Shown here in pieces: positions 1-8,490 of a DNA stretch of 64,000 nt. The stretch covers positions 1 through 64,000 of the forward strand of contig JBAZKV010000001.1 in the NCBI GenBank assembly GCA_041650635.1, read 5' to 3'. Position 1 is the first letter of the stretch; each line of letters begins with the position of its first letter. The notes beneath the pieces are model-generated. The model did not search any database. It was not told the origin of the DNA and saw nothing but the letters and a program-made list of their open reading frames with translations. Made by a program: the position numbers and the translations under genes. The stretch is from Candidatus Margulisiibacteriota bacterium (GTDB lineage Bacteria; Margulisbacteria; WOR-1; JAKLHX01; JBAZKV01).

Positions 1-2
1 TA

Positions 3-650
3 GCCGGCACCAGCGCGGGGGCCCTTATAGGTTCTCTTTACGCCGGCGGGGTCAATATAACGACCTTGCTGGAGATAGCCACCAAGATCAAATGGAAGCA
101 TTTTTTCAGGATAGTGCTTTCAAAATCCGGCCTGGTCTCAAGCGAGGAGATAGAATCCTTTGTGGTAAGCCAGATAGGGAAAAAGACCTTTGCGGACCTC
201 GAGATCCCGTTTGCCGCCGTGACAACAGACCTTAAGACCGGAAAGGAGCTTATTTTGAACAAGGGCCCCGTGGAAAAAGCGGTGCGGGCCAGCTGCACCT
301 TCCCCTGGATGTATATCCCCGTAAAGCACGAGGATGACCTTCTGGTGGACGGCTGCCTAAAGAACAATCTCCCCTGCGATGTGGTCAAGAAGATGGGAGC
401 CGACATTGTGATCGGAGTAAATGTGATACCGGACATCAATTACGGGGACAATATTAATAATGTGCTGGAGATCTTTGACAGAGCGCTTGACCTTTTTATC
501 CTGGGGCAAAAGCAGTCCTGCGATGTCCTGATAAGGCCGGTTAAAGAAAAGATAACCTCTCTTGAGCTGGACAAATCCGAAAAACTGCTCCGCCTTGGAG
601 AAGAAGCCGCCCTGGCCATGCTGCCCGAACTTAAAAAAGCCGCCCTGTAG
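3..650 (+). CDS. Patatin-like phospholipase, 5' end missing
   Basis: The reading frame is open from the first bases of the window, so the N-terminus lies outside it. The first visible residues read AGTSAGA, the GxSxG nucleophile elbow of patatin-like lipases, followed by a hydrophobic helix. About 110 residues later LLVDGCLKNNLP supplies the Asp of the Ser-Asp dyad (DG motif; the usual DGG/DGA is DGC here). Known family members hydrolyse acyl chains from phospholipids or lipoproteins; the substrate here cannot be told. The gene ends one base before the stop of the convergent gene at 652. The family call is secure, the physiological role is open. Confidence 0.85.
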   Translation, partial: AGTSAGALIGSLYAGGVNITTLLEIATKIKWKHFFRIVLSKSGLVSSEEIESFVVSQIGKKTFADLEIPFAAVTTDLKTGKELILNKGPVEKAVRASCTFPWMYIPVKHEDDLLVDGCLKNNLPCDVVKKMGADIVIGVNVIPDINYGDNINNVLEIFDRALDLFILGQKQSCDVLIRPVKEKITSLELDKSEKLLRLGEEAALAMLPELKKAAL

Positions 651-651
651 C

Positions 652-1566
652 CTAGTTGAACCTCTCTTTGACGGCCTTCTGTATCTGTTTTGCTTTTTCT
701 ATGATGTAAGGGTCCACATTCTCTTCGCTTAAGACATCCTCGAACAGGACCTTGGCCCTTTCCTTTTTGGAAAGCTCCGCCAAAACCAGCTTGGCCCTGG
801 CGATCAGGTCTTTGTGGGACAGGGAAGAAGAGATCACGGATTCGCAAAGGTCCTCCGCTTTTAGGAGGTCGGAAGAACTGCCGCGCCTAAGAAGCAGTTC
901 GGCCTTTATCAGCCTGGCCTTGAGGTTAAAATAATCGGAAGGCCTCTGCATAAGCAGTTTTATCGCTTCGTCGCAAAGCTTGATCCCCTTGCTCAGAACA
1001 TCGGTGCCAAAATACAATATAAGCTCAGCTTTACCGACCATGGACCTTGCGCGGAAATATGAGCTCGCGTTCCTTTTCCCGATTATCTTGGAAAACAGTT
1101 TTGAAGCCTGGCGGATCGCCGCCTTTCCGCCTTTTTTGACCAGCAGTTCCGCCTCAACCGCTACCGCCTTGCTCACAAAAAAATCAGAGAGGTTCTGTCT
1201 GAGCAGTTTTGCCCCGTCCTTACAAAGCTTGATCGCCGCATCAAGGCCGATCCTGTCTATGCCCATGAGGGCCAGTTCCGCCCTGCCTATCTCGGCCCTT
1301 GCCTTAAGGACCTTGTTCTTTGTGCGCTTGATGATGAGATTGTAATAGCCCAGAGCCTCCCTGTAGTCCTGTTCCGTTGCCTTTGACAAAAGCAGGTCCG
1401 CTATGGCGAACCTGATATCATCAAGATTGCTCTTCCATTTGTCAACGGCCTCCATCAGTTTGTATCTTCCTATCGCCTTGCTCACCTTGACCTTTTCGGA
1501 CGGCGACGGATATGAGGATCCCTCCTCCACGACCTTTTTCATAAGCGGAGACATTATTCCCATCAT
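652..1566 (-). CDS. Alpha-helical repeat (TPR-like) protein, unknown function
   Basis: A 304-residue protein with no signal peptide or membrane segment. From about residue 60 onward it is built of degenerate 35-45 residue helical hairpins with recurring Lys-Ala-Arg-Ala-Glu-Leu patterns (for example KARAEIGRAELAL, KARLIKAELLL, RAKLVLAEL), as expected of a TPR/SEL1-like scaffold. The start ATG lies one base past the homoserine dehydrogenase stop, so the two are probably co-translated. No catalytic motif is visible; protein-protein interaction is an inference. It converges on the patatin-like gene. Confidence 0.6.
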   Translation of the reverse strand: MMGIMSPLMKKVVEEGSSYPSPSEKVKVSKAIGRYKLMEAVDKWKSNLDDIRFAIADLLLSKATEQDYREALGYYNLIIKRTKNKVLKARAEIGRAELALMGIDRIGLDAAIKLCKDGAKLLRQNLSDFFVSKAVAVEAELLVKKGGKAAIRQASKLFSKIIGKRNASSYFRARSMVGKAELILYFGTDVLSKGIKLCDEAIKLLMQRPSDYFNLKARLIKAELLLRRGSSSDLLKAEDLCESVISSSLSHKDLIARAKLVLAELSKKERAKVLFEDVLSEENVDPYIIEKAKQIQKAVKERFN

Positions 1567-1567
1567 T

Positions 1568-2845
1568 TTATTGCTCCATTCCCACTCTTATTGTATTGCA
1601 GACCTCTATAACATGGGGCAGCCCGGCTATCAGCTCCATCGATTTTTTGAAGTCCCTTTCCGCTACCGTATGGACTATTATCACAACGGTCGCCACGCTG
1701 CCCACGGTCTCCTTTTGCAGCGCCGCCTGTATACTGACCTTTTTTTCGGCAAAGATGCCCGAGACCGCTGCCAAGACCCCCGGCATGTCCTTTGCCTTTA
1801 ATCTAATGTAGTATCTTGAAGAGGCTTCGTCAAGGCTTTTAATGCGCGTTTTTTTGAGCGCCGGGTAATACGCCCTTGAGCCGCTGTCGCAAATTTCGAT
1901 CATATCCGAGATCATAGCGGATGCCGTGGGCCTTGCCCCCGCCCCTTCTCCGTAGAACATGGAGGCTCCCATGGCATTGCCTTTAACATATATGGCATTG
2001 AACTGGTCTCTGACCGAAGCCAGCGGGTGCTCAGCAGGGACAAGAGCCGGGTGCACCCTGACATCAACAGAGTCCCCGGTCTTTTTTGCAATGGCAAGCA
2101 GTTTTATCACATAGCCTATCTCGGAAGCATATTTAATATCTTCCAGCGAGATCTTTGAGATGCCTTCAAATTTAACTTCCTGCCAGTTCACCTCAACGCC
2201 AAAGGCCAGGCTTGCCAGAATGGCAGCCTTGTAGGATGCGTCATATCCCTCAATATCGTTCTTGGGATCGGATTCTGCAAATCCTTTCTTCTGCGCTTCT
2301 TTTAACACATCGCCAAACTCGCGTTTTTCGCCGGTCATTTTTGAAAGGATAAAGTTGGTGGTGCCGTTCACAATGCCGTAGACATCGGTTATCTCATTTG
2401 CGGCAAGGGATCTTCTCAGTGCCGCCAGTATCGGGATAGCCCCGCCGACCGAGGCCTCAAAAAGCACCTTGACGCCTTTATTGCGCGCGGCCTCGTTGAT
2501 CTGCCTCAGGTGTTTGGCTACTACTTCTTTGTTTGAGGTTACCACATGCTTTCCGGCTTCGATGGAAGACAGTATGTACTTGAGCGCCGGATCTACCCCG
2601 CCTATGGCTTCGGCAATTATGCTTATTGAGGTATCGCTGATAACATCCTGGGCGTTAGCGGTGAGAAGTTTTTTATCAACTTTGACGCTGCGCTGCCTCT
2701 CAAGGTCCGGGTCAGCAATTTTGCCGATCTCAATACGGCAGCCTGCCTTCCCGCTGATAATATCTGCGTTATCCGCCAGGACCTCGGCAATCCCACAGCC
2801 GACGGTGCCAAATCCCAGCAGGCCTATTTTGACCGGTTTATTCAT
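1568..2845 (-). CDS. hom: Homoserine dehydrogenase
   Basis: Predicted NAD(P)-dependent reduction of aspartate semialdehyde to homoserine, the branch point to threonine and methionine. The 425-residue protein has the N-terminal Rossmann motif GFGTVGCGIAE (residues about 11-21), the central substrate domain with GIVNGTTNFIL and SDPKNDIEGYDASYK, which carries the family's catalytic lysine region, and a C-terminal ACT domain (about 350-420, RLKAKDMPGVLAAVSGIF) for feedback inhibition, usually by threonine. The length is typical of the monofunctional form. It starts 5 nt after the prs stop with no clear Shine-Dalgarno site, so it is probably coupled to prs. Confidence 0.95.
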   Translation of the reverse strand: MNKPVKIGLLGFGTVGCGIAEVLADNADIISGKAGCRIEIGKIADPDLERQRSVKVDKKLLTANAQDVISDTSISIIAEAIGGVDPALKYILSSIEAGKHVVTSNKEVVAKHLRQINEAARNKGVKVLFEASVGGAIPILAALRRSLAANEITDVYGIVNGTTNFILSKMTGEKREFGDVLKEAQKKGFAESDPKNDIEGYDASYKAAILASLAFGVEVNWQEVKFEGISKISLEDIKYASEIGYVIKLLAIAKKTGDSVDVRVHPALVPAEHPLASVRDQFNAIYVKGNAMGASMFYGEGAGARPTASAMISDMIEICDSGSRAYYPALKKTRIKSLDEASSRYYIRLKAKDMPGVLAAVSGIFAEKKVSIQAALQKETVGSVATVVIIVHTVAERDFKKSMELIAGLPHVIEVCNTIRVGMEQ

Positions 2846-2850
2846 TATTC

Positions 2851-3804
2851 TTAGTCGAACAAACTGCTTATAGACAGATTGTCGTAGGCGCGCTTGATGG
2901 TCTCGCCAAAAAGCGGCGCGATAGAGAGCGTTTTTAGGGCTGCAAACTGCTTTTCTTTTGGCACGGGGATAGAATCGCTTACAACCACCTCTTTAAGCCC
3001 GGCTTTGCTAAGCCTTTCCACCGCAGGGCCCGAAAGCAAAGGATGCGTTGCCATCATATAGACATCTTTTTCCGCTCCCATAGCAAGAAGGGCCTTAACT
3101 CCCATGGTTGCGGTCCCGGCGGTATCTATCATGTCATCAACTATTACGGCCGTTTTGCCTTTGACATCTCCCACCACATGCACCACCTCGGCCTTGTTGT
3201 GCTCGGGACGCTGTTTGTGGATTATTGCAAGCGGAGCGCCTATCCTGTCCGCCAGTTTTTTTGAGGTCTTGGCCCTGCCTGTATCGGGGGCCACAATGAC
3301 AGGGTCTTTCAGGTTCTTGTTCTTAATATAACTGGCAAAAAGCGGCAGGGATGTCAGATTGTCCACTGGAATATTGAAGAATCCCTGTATCTGGTCCGAG
3401 TGAAGGTCCAGCGTTATCACTCTGTCGACTCCGGCCGTTGTAAGCAGGTCGGCCATCAGTTTGGCAGAGATCGGTTCTCTGGAAGCCGCTTTTCTGTCCT
3501 GCCTTGCATACGGAAGATGAGGCACCACAGCAGTTATGCTCCTGGCAGAAGCCCTCTTAAAGGCGTCTATCAGGACAAATAGTTCCATCATGTCCTCGTT
3601 CACCTGCTGGGTGGCAGTCTGAACGATAAAGACAGATCTTCCCCTAACATTGTCCTTGATCCTGCAGTATATTTCGCCGCAGGCGAACTTGGAAATAAGC
3701 AGCTCTCCGAGGTGGATCCCAAGGTAATCCGCAATGTCGCCGGCCAGCTGCGGTGTCGAGGTCCCGGAAAAGAGCATCATCATGTCGTTCTTAGCGCTTG
3801 TCAT
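2851..3804 (-). CDS. prs: Ribose-phosphate pyrophosphokinase (PRPP synthetase)
   Basis: Makes PRPP from ribose 5-phosphate and ATP for nucleotide, histidine and tryptophan synthesis. The 317-residue protein has the class I signature: an N-terminal domain with FSGTSTPQLA, the flexible-loop region SARSITAVVPHLPYARQDRK, and the PRPP-binding motif TAVIVDDMIDTAGT near residue 225. A strong ribosome site AAGGAGGG precedes the ATG by 4 nt and a good promoter lies just upstream inside the miaB 3' end. Downstream hom follows after 5 nt, forming a small biosynthetic operon. Confidence 0.96.
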   Translation of the reverse strand: MTSAKNDMMMLFSGTSTPQLAGDIADYLGIHLGELLISKFACGEIYCRIKDNVRGRSVFIVQTATQQVNEDMMELFVLIDAFKRASARSITAVVPHLPYARQDRKAASREPISAKLMADLLTTAGVDRVITLDLHSDQIQGFFNIPVDNLTSLPLFASYIKNKNLKDPVIVAPDTGRAKTSKKLADRIGAPLAIIHKQRPEHNKAEVVHVVGDVKGKTAVIVDDMIDTAGTATMGVKALLAMGAEKDVYMMATHPLLSGPAVERLSKAGLKEVVVSDSIPVPKEKQFAALKTLSIAPLFGETIKRAYDNLSISSLFD

Positions 3805-3825
3805 TATTCCCTCCTTGGCGGTCTC

Positions 3826-3855
3826 ATTATATCAGTTATCAAGCGATCCATTCAA
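3826..3855 (-). promoter_or_regulatory. Sigma-70-type promoter for prs-hom
   Basis: On the minus strand TTGAAT (3855-3850) and TATAAT (3831-3826) are separated by 18 nt. The start of prs follows about 21 nt past the -10 box with a normal AAGGAGGG site. The promoter overlaps the last codons of miaB. Confidence 0.6.
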
Positions 3856-5076
3856 CACCCACGAGGCAGCCCGCTCTATCCTGACCCGGACAAGCTCCCC
3901 AATCCTGGGAACGCTGGCTTTAAACCGCACGATCTTGTTCGTATCGGTCCTTCCAAAGCCTTTTTCTTCAACAAGAACTTCGAGCGTTTTGCCTTCCAGC
4001 GTCTTATTCTTTTTTAGAGCTGTTCTTTCAACTGTTTCAATAAGCCTTGAAAGCCTTTTACCCTTTTCCTGCGCAGGGACCTGCCCATCCATCTTTTGGG
4101 CCGCGGTTCCCGGACGCAGATCGTAGGCGGCTGTAATGACCGAATCCAGCTCAAGCTCTTCGATAAGATCAAGGGTGTTGCGGAACTGTTCTTCTGTTTC
4201 TCCTGGAAAGCCCGCTATAATGTCCGAGGTTACACTCGCTTCGGGGATAGTTTTTCGCACCGCTGCAACAAGCCGCCTGTAATCTTCCCGTGTGTATCCT
4301 CTGTTCATTCTTTTGAGAACCTCGTCATCTCCGCTTTGAAGGGGAAGATGAAAAGACTTGCAGAGCTTTTTATTCTGTGCCACGGTCTCTATTATTTCCG
4401 GGCTCATATCCTTTGGATGGGAGGTCATGAACCTTATTTTTAAAAGTCCTTTTACTTGTGCTGATTTTTTTAGCAGATCGTTAAAGCCGTACTGATAAGA
4501 ATTAACATTCTGCCCCAGAAGCATGACCTCTTTGTAGATGCTTTTATCAAGAGCCTCCATCTCCCCTATCACATCCTCAACAGGCCTGCTTTTTTCTCTT
4601 CCTCTCACATAGGGAACGATGCAGAACGAACAAAAATTGTCGCAGCCTTCCATCACCTTTATCCACGCGCGGACGGATGGCTTGCGTTTTATAATAGATG
4701 TGTGCGTAGGTTCGGGTCGCGACCCGCACCTACCCGATATGACCGCACCCAATCCTGTCTCCTCCCCCGGCCCCAGCACAAAATCCACAAAACGGTATTT
4801 CTTTAGAAGATCATCCCCCAGCCGCTGCGCCATGCAGCCCACTATCCCGATCAAAATGCCGGGTTTTTTGGACTTAAGATGCGTTAACAACTGTATAAAG
4901 CCTGCGGCTTTTCTTTCGGCGGTATCCCTGACGGAGCAGGTGTTGACAAGGATGACATCCGCCTGGCGGTAATCAGAGGTCGGCAAAAGCCCGAGGCCTT
5001 CCAGGGTCCCCGCCATTATTTCGGAATCGTTCTCGTTCATTTGACAACCGAAGGTTTTTATAAAATAGTGTTCCAT
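3832..5076 (-). CDS. miaB: tRNA-2-methylthio-N6-dimethylallyladenosine synthase MiaB
   Basis: Radical-SAM methylthiotransferase acting on A37 of tRNAs that read UNN codons. The chosen start (MEHYFIKTFGCQMN) gives 414 residues; the upstream in-frame ATG at 5106 adds 10 unlikely residues. The three N-terminal cluster cysteines are in FGCQMN, NTCSVR and VGCMAQR; the radical-SAM cluster is CDNFCSFC; a C-terminal TRAM domain (about 355-414) closes it. In the linker between the two cluster domains, 4706-4733 is a 28-bp palindrome read in frame (residues near GRCGSRPEPTH), which looks like an inserted palindromic element that leaves the frame open. A -10 box sits 7 nt before the ATG with no Shine-Dalgarno site. 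Confidence 0.95.
   Translation of the reverse strand: MEHYFIKTFGCQMNENDSEIMAGTLEGLGLLPTSDYRQADVILVNTCSVRDTAERKAAGFIQLLTHLKSKKPGILIGIVGCMAQRLGDDLLKKYRFVDFVLGPGEETGLGAVISGRCGSRPEPTHTSIIKRKPSVRAWIKVMEGCDNFCSFCIVPYVRGREKSRPVEDVIGEMEALDKSIYKEVMLLGQNVNSYQYGFNDLLKKSAQVKGLLKIRFMTSHPKDMSPEIIETVAQNKKLCKSFHLPLQSGDDEVLKRMNRGYTREDYRRLVAAVRKTIPEASVTSDIIAGFPGETEEQFRNTLDLIEELELDSVITAAYDLRPGTAAQKMDGQVPAQEKGKRLSRLIETVERTALKKNKTLEGKTLEVLVEEKGFGRTDTNKIVRFKASVPRIGELVRVRIERAASWVLNGSLDN
4706..4733. repeat. In-frame palindrome inside miaB
   Basis: Arms GTAGGT and ACCTAC flank the perfect inner palindrome CGGGTCGCGACCCG, with a single mismatched pair (T4712/C4727). It encodes a Gly/Arg/Ser-rich stretch in the non-catalytic linker of MiaB. 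Palindromes with such ends are normally intergenic; in-frame copies are known from Rickettsia palindromic elements. I see no second copy in this window. Confidence 0.6.
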
Positions 5077-5083
5077 CCATTCA

Positions 5084-5089
5084 ATTGTA
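5084..5089 (-). promoter_or_regulatory. -10 box for a leaderless miaB transcript
   Basis: TACAAT on the minus strand ends 7 nt before the miaB ATG; no Shine-Dalgarno sequence is present. The -35 region is weak (TTTGTT at 17 nt). The spacing places transcription start at or next to the ATG. Confidence 0.4.
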
Positions 5090-5207
5090 GCGCAGAGCAC
5101 GGTCAAAACAAACTGCCTCCAAAAACACCCGAAAGTTTGCGTTGTGTTCGCCCTTTAAAGCCGATATAATTGACATAGGCTTTTTGCGGTCTTTTGGGAG
5201 GATTTTA

Positions 5208-6440
5208 TTGAAACTAGCAAGGATATTTTTATTCTTTTCGCTTATAGGGCCCGGCCTTTTAACGGCCATCGGCAATAACGATGTCGGCGGAATAGCAAGC
5301 AATTCTGCCGCAGGGGCCCATTTCGGGTACAGCTTTCTGTGGGTGCTGCTCATAATAACCGTGGGCCTTACTGTGATACTCGACATCTGCGCGAGAATGG
5401 GGCTCGTTACAGGCAAAGGGCTGATGGACCTTATAAGGGAGAATTTCGGGCTAAGGTGGGCGGCTTTTTCTGCTCTTTGCCTGTGCATAGCCAACATAGC
5501 GACCATTGTGTCCAATTTTGGCGGGCTTGCAGGCGGGATCGAAATGTTCGGCATCTCAAGATACATCTTTGTACCGCTTGTGTGCTTTGTGATCTGGTAT
5601 CTTGTCAGCAAAGGCACCTATAAGATAGTCGAAAGAGGTCTTCTCATCATTTCCCTGGTCGTTCTAAGCTATATCGGAGCGGCCATACTGGCGGGGCCCG
5701 ACTGGGGACAGGTCATAAAACAGACCTTTATCCCTTCCGTCCAAATGGACGGAGCCTACCTTATGCTGATGGTCGCTTTTGTAGGAACCACTATTGCCCC
5801 GTGGATGCTGTTCTTTATACAATCGATGATAGTGGACAAGGGGCTTACAAAAAAGAACCTTTCCTTTGTGCGCTGGGAGGTCTGGCTCAGTTCTTTCCTG
5901 TCCGGTTATGTAATATCGTTCTTCATAATTACCGCCTGCGCGGCAACTCTATTTAAGAACGGCATTATCATAAACGACATTTCGGACGCCGCCATGGCGC
6001 TGCGCCCTCTGGCGGGAGAGTTCGCCTTTATACTGTTTGCCGTCGGGCTTCTTGCCTCGGCGATCCTTGCATCCTTTCTTCTGCCGCTGACAACGGCTTA
6101 TGCGGTGTGCGAGGCTTTTGGTTTTGAGAACGGGCTTAACAAAAGCCCCGAAGATGCGCCGGCATTTTACAGGATCTTTACCTCCCTCATAGTGCTGGGA
6201 GCCTTATTCATATTGATCCCCGGCATCCCGATATTCCCTCTCATCATTACCGCTCAGGTCGTGGCAGGGCTCATCACGCCGGTACTGCTGGTCTTCATAC
6301 TGCTTCTGGCCAACAAGAAAGGGCTGATGGGAAAGTACGCAAACGGCCCTATTTTGAACATAATCGCCCTTATCTCGGTATCAGGCATCATAATAGTAGC
6401 GGCAGTATATCTTGGAATGGTGTTTTTTGGAAAGGTCTAG
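5208..6440 (+). CDS. NRAMP-like divalent metal transporter
   Basis: A 410-residue inner-membrane protein with about 11 hydrophobic helices in the LeuT-like NRAMP arrangement. I place the start at TTG 5208 because GGGAGGA (5196-5202) sits 5 nt upstream; the open frame extends further but has no site there. The helix-1 metal motif reads GPGLLTAIGNNDVGGIA in place of canonical DPGN, and helix 6 reads GTTIAPWMLFF, so the metal-binding Met of MPH is absent. This matches the widespread bacterial NRAMP-related branch, some members of which transport Mg2+; the ion here is unknown. It converges on the receiver gene at 6437 with overlapping stops. Confidence 0.82.
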   Translation: MKLARIFLFFSLIGPGLLTAIGNNDVGGIASNSAAGAHFGYSFLWVLLIITVGLTVILDICARMGLVTGKGLMDLIRENFGLRWAAFSALCLCIANIATIVSNFGGLAGGIEMFGISRYIFVPLVCFVIWYLVSKGTYKIVERGLLIISLVVLSYIGAAILAGPDWGQVIKQTFIPSVQMDGAYLMLMVAFVGTTIAPWMLFFIQSMIVDKGLTKKNLSFVRWEVWLSSFLSGYVISFFIITACAATLFKNGIIINDISDAAMALRPLAGEFAFILFAVGLLASAILASFLLPLTTAYAVCEAFGFENGLNKSPEDAPAFYRIFTSLIVLGALFILIPGIPIFPLIITAQVVAGLITPVLLVFILLLANKKGLMGKYANGPILNIIALISVSGIIIVAAVYLGMVFFGKV

Positions 6441-6808
6441 TTGTTGGCAGAGATGTGTTTTTTTATCTTGCCGAGCAGGTCAGCGTGGTCCAGGGGTTTC
6501 ATGACAACATCATTTCCCCCCGCTTTATAGCACTTTTCTATTAGCCTGGGCACATCGAGCGCCGTCATAAAAACAACGGGAAGCGATCTGGTCTTTTCGT
6601 CCGCCCTTATTTTTCTGCAAACTTCGTATCCGTCCACAATTGGTAGCATTATGTCAAGCAGTACCATGCGGGGCATCGTTTTGCTCAAGAACGAAAGCGC
6701 ATCTTCTCCGCTGTTGACCACCTCGCTGGAGTAATTGACGGACTTCAGGTATTCCTGCAAAAGACAGGACAAATTTTTATCATCATCAACGACAAGTATA
6801 TCCGTCAT
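6437..6808 (-). CDS. Stand-alone response regulator receiver
   Basis: A 123-residue CheY-like single domain: acidic pair VVDDD (about 6-10), phospho-acceptor Asp in LLDIMLPIVDG (about 56), Thr switch VVFMTA (about 84), and Lys in VMKPLD (about 104). It has no output domain, so it must act by protein contact. It is the last gene of the MSHA-like pilus operon and overlaps the ExeA-like ATPase gene by 4 nt (ATGA). A role in pilus control is an inference from position. Confidence 0.85.
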   Translation of the reverse strand: MTDILVVDDDKNLSCLLQEYLKSVNYSSEVVNSGEDALSFLSKTMPRMVLLDIMLPIVDGYEVCRKIRADEKTRSLPVVFMTALDVPRLIEKCYKAGGNDVVMKPLDHADLLGKIKKHISANN

Positions 6809-8478
6809 TTGGCTCCCCCCTGTTCCGCAACAGAAGGCGCAACAGCAAGCGCAGGCTTGCCCGGCTCCTGCTTAGGTTCCGGATCTGCTATCTTTTGGGC
6901 TTCGATCTCCTTTTCCACTCCTCCTGATGCAAGGAAAGCCTTGTACAGCGCCACCTGGTCTTTGTCTATCATGGTGTAATTCTTTTCCACTGCCTCAGTA
7001 ATGATCCAGTCACAGATCTTGAGAACTCCCCTTGGTATGCCCGAACTCAAACTGTATATTTCGTCTATCGCGGCCCCTGTGAACGGCGTGATGCCGGCAC
7101 CTCCGGCATCGACGATCCTCTTTTGAATAAGCTCTTTGACTTCCTCATGGTTAAGAGAACCCAGCCAGATAGTTTCCACTATCCTGTCAAACAGGGCGGG
7201 CATGTCCCTCTTGAATTTTTCTCTTGTCTGCGAGATGCCGGCAAAAACAAGATACACATTCTGGAAATCCCCCAGCGACCTGAGGAACTGTTCAAAATCC
7301 TCGTTGCATTCGTGAGCCTCGTCAACAAGTATTATGAGCACTTTGTCCTTGTGCTTTTCGCAAAGCGCCTGCAGGTCCATAAGCGAATACTTATGGGTCC
7401 TGTTGGTTTTCCCCGCCAGAGTTGAGGCTATCAGATTGATAGCGTCGCCGTTCTGCTCGGGCGGCCTCATTATATATATTGGATTGAACGGGTCCTGAAG
7501 GTTGGTCTCTATGTATCTGAGAAGCGTGCTTTTCCCTGTGCCAAGGCCGCCGACTATCAGCACATGGCCTGCTTTAGAATTTATTTTCTGCATTATCATC
7601 GCTATCTCTGCCTTATGGCCCGAAAATGTATCTGGTATCACGCTGAGGCTGAAAGGGTTCTTTTTCCAGTTGAACTTGGCAAACCACTCCGCCTGCTTTC
7701 CTGTCAGCAGAGTTACCTTCATCCTGGTACCGCAATAGATGCAGAACTCTGCCCTGGACGGGTTCTTTTTGCCGCATTCCGGGCACATATGGGCTTTTTT
7801 CTTGAACTTTTTGGCAAAACCGGACAAGAAGTCGGTGCTGGATGCCAGATAGTAGAAGATAAAACCCGATAAAGACAAAACGCCAAAGGCTATGGCCAGA
7901 TAAAAAAGCATGTTCCATCGGGCTGTCCTTGTGCTCAGCTTCTGTTTTATTACAGCATCTATTTCCTGCAGCTTTAATGTTGCCTCTTTGTGACCCGGCA
8001 TAAGCCTTAGGACCGTGTTCAGTTCGCCCCTTGCCTCCTCATACTGTCCGGCAGAGATATATCCTCTGGCTGCCGCAAGAGCGGACTGCGCCGCCAAAGT
8101 TATCTCGTTCTGCTCCGCGGTTTTTGCCGAAGGTCTGTCAACAGGCCTTGCCGCCGGAATTTCTCTTGCAGGACGCTCCCTCGTTACAGGAGGGGCTGTT
8201 GCGGCGGGAGCTTCTGCTTTAGGAGCCGGTTCTTCGGCAGTACCGGATGTTTCCTTTTTTATCTGCCTCATAAGTCCGAGAGCCTTTGAATTGCCCGGCT
8301 CTACCACCAGCATTTTTTGCAGGGTAGAAAGGGCTCCGCTTACATCCCCGAGCAGATATCTGCTGGTTGCTTCATCATACAGGTCGTCAACGCTCGAGGC
8401 CAGGCAAAAAGATGACAGAGCCAAAAGCACGATCATCCCCGCGGCCCCTATCCTCAGCTTGTAAAGCAAAGTGTCCAT
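6805..8478 (-). CDS. ExeA/MshM-like AAA ATPase fused to TPR and zinc-ribbon segments
   Basis: A 557-residue fusion. An N-terminal signal/anchor helix (about 12-28) is followed by a TPR pair and a Pro/Ala-rich linker, a second TPR region (about 130-180), a membrane helix (about 190-212), a double-CxxC zinc ribbon (CPECGKKN...CIYCGTRM, about 233-254) and a C-terminal AAA domain with Walker A GGLGTGKST and Walker B LIILVDEAHE. The ATPase part resembles ExeA/GspA and MshM, which help secretins assemble across peptidoglycan. In MSHA loci the TPR protein MshN is a separate gene; here equivalent parts are joined. It sits after the PorV-like gene in the secretin operon. Confidence 0.75.
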   Translation of the reverse strand: MDTLLYKLRIGAAGMIVLLALSSFCLASSVDDLYDEATSRYLLGDVSGALSTLQKMLVVEPGNSKALGLMRQIKKETSGTAEEPAPKAEAPAATAPPVTRERPAREIPAARPVDRPSAKTAEQNEITLAAQSALAAARGYISAGQYEEARGELNTVLRLMPGHKEATLKLQEIDAVIKQKLSTRTARWNMLFYLAIAFGVLSLSGFIFYYLASSTDFLSGFAKKFKKKAHMCPECGKKNPSRAEFCIYCGTRMKVTLLTGKQAEWFAKFNWKKNPFSLSVIPDTFSGHKAEIAMIMQKINSKAGHVLIVGGLGTGKSTLLRYIETNLQDPFNPIYIMRPPEQNGDAINLIASTLAGKTNRTHKYSLMDLQALCEKHKDKVLIILVDEAHECNEDFEQFLRSLGDFQNVYLVFAGISQTREKFKRDMPALFDRIVETIWLGSLNHEEVKELIQKRIVDAGGAGITPFTGAAIDEIYSLSSGIPRGVLKICDWIITEAVEKNYTMIDKDQVALYKAFLASGGVEKEIEAQKIADPEPKQEPGKPALAVAPSVAEQGGAK

Positions 8479-8490
8479 AACTGCCTTTCC

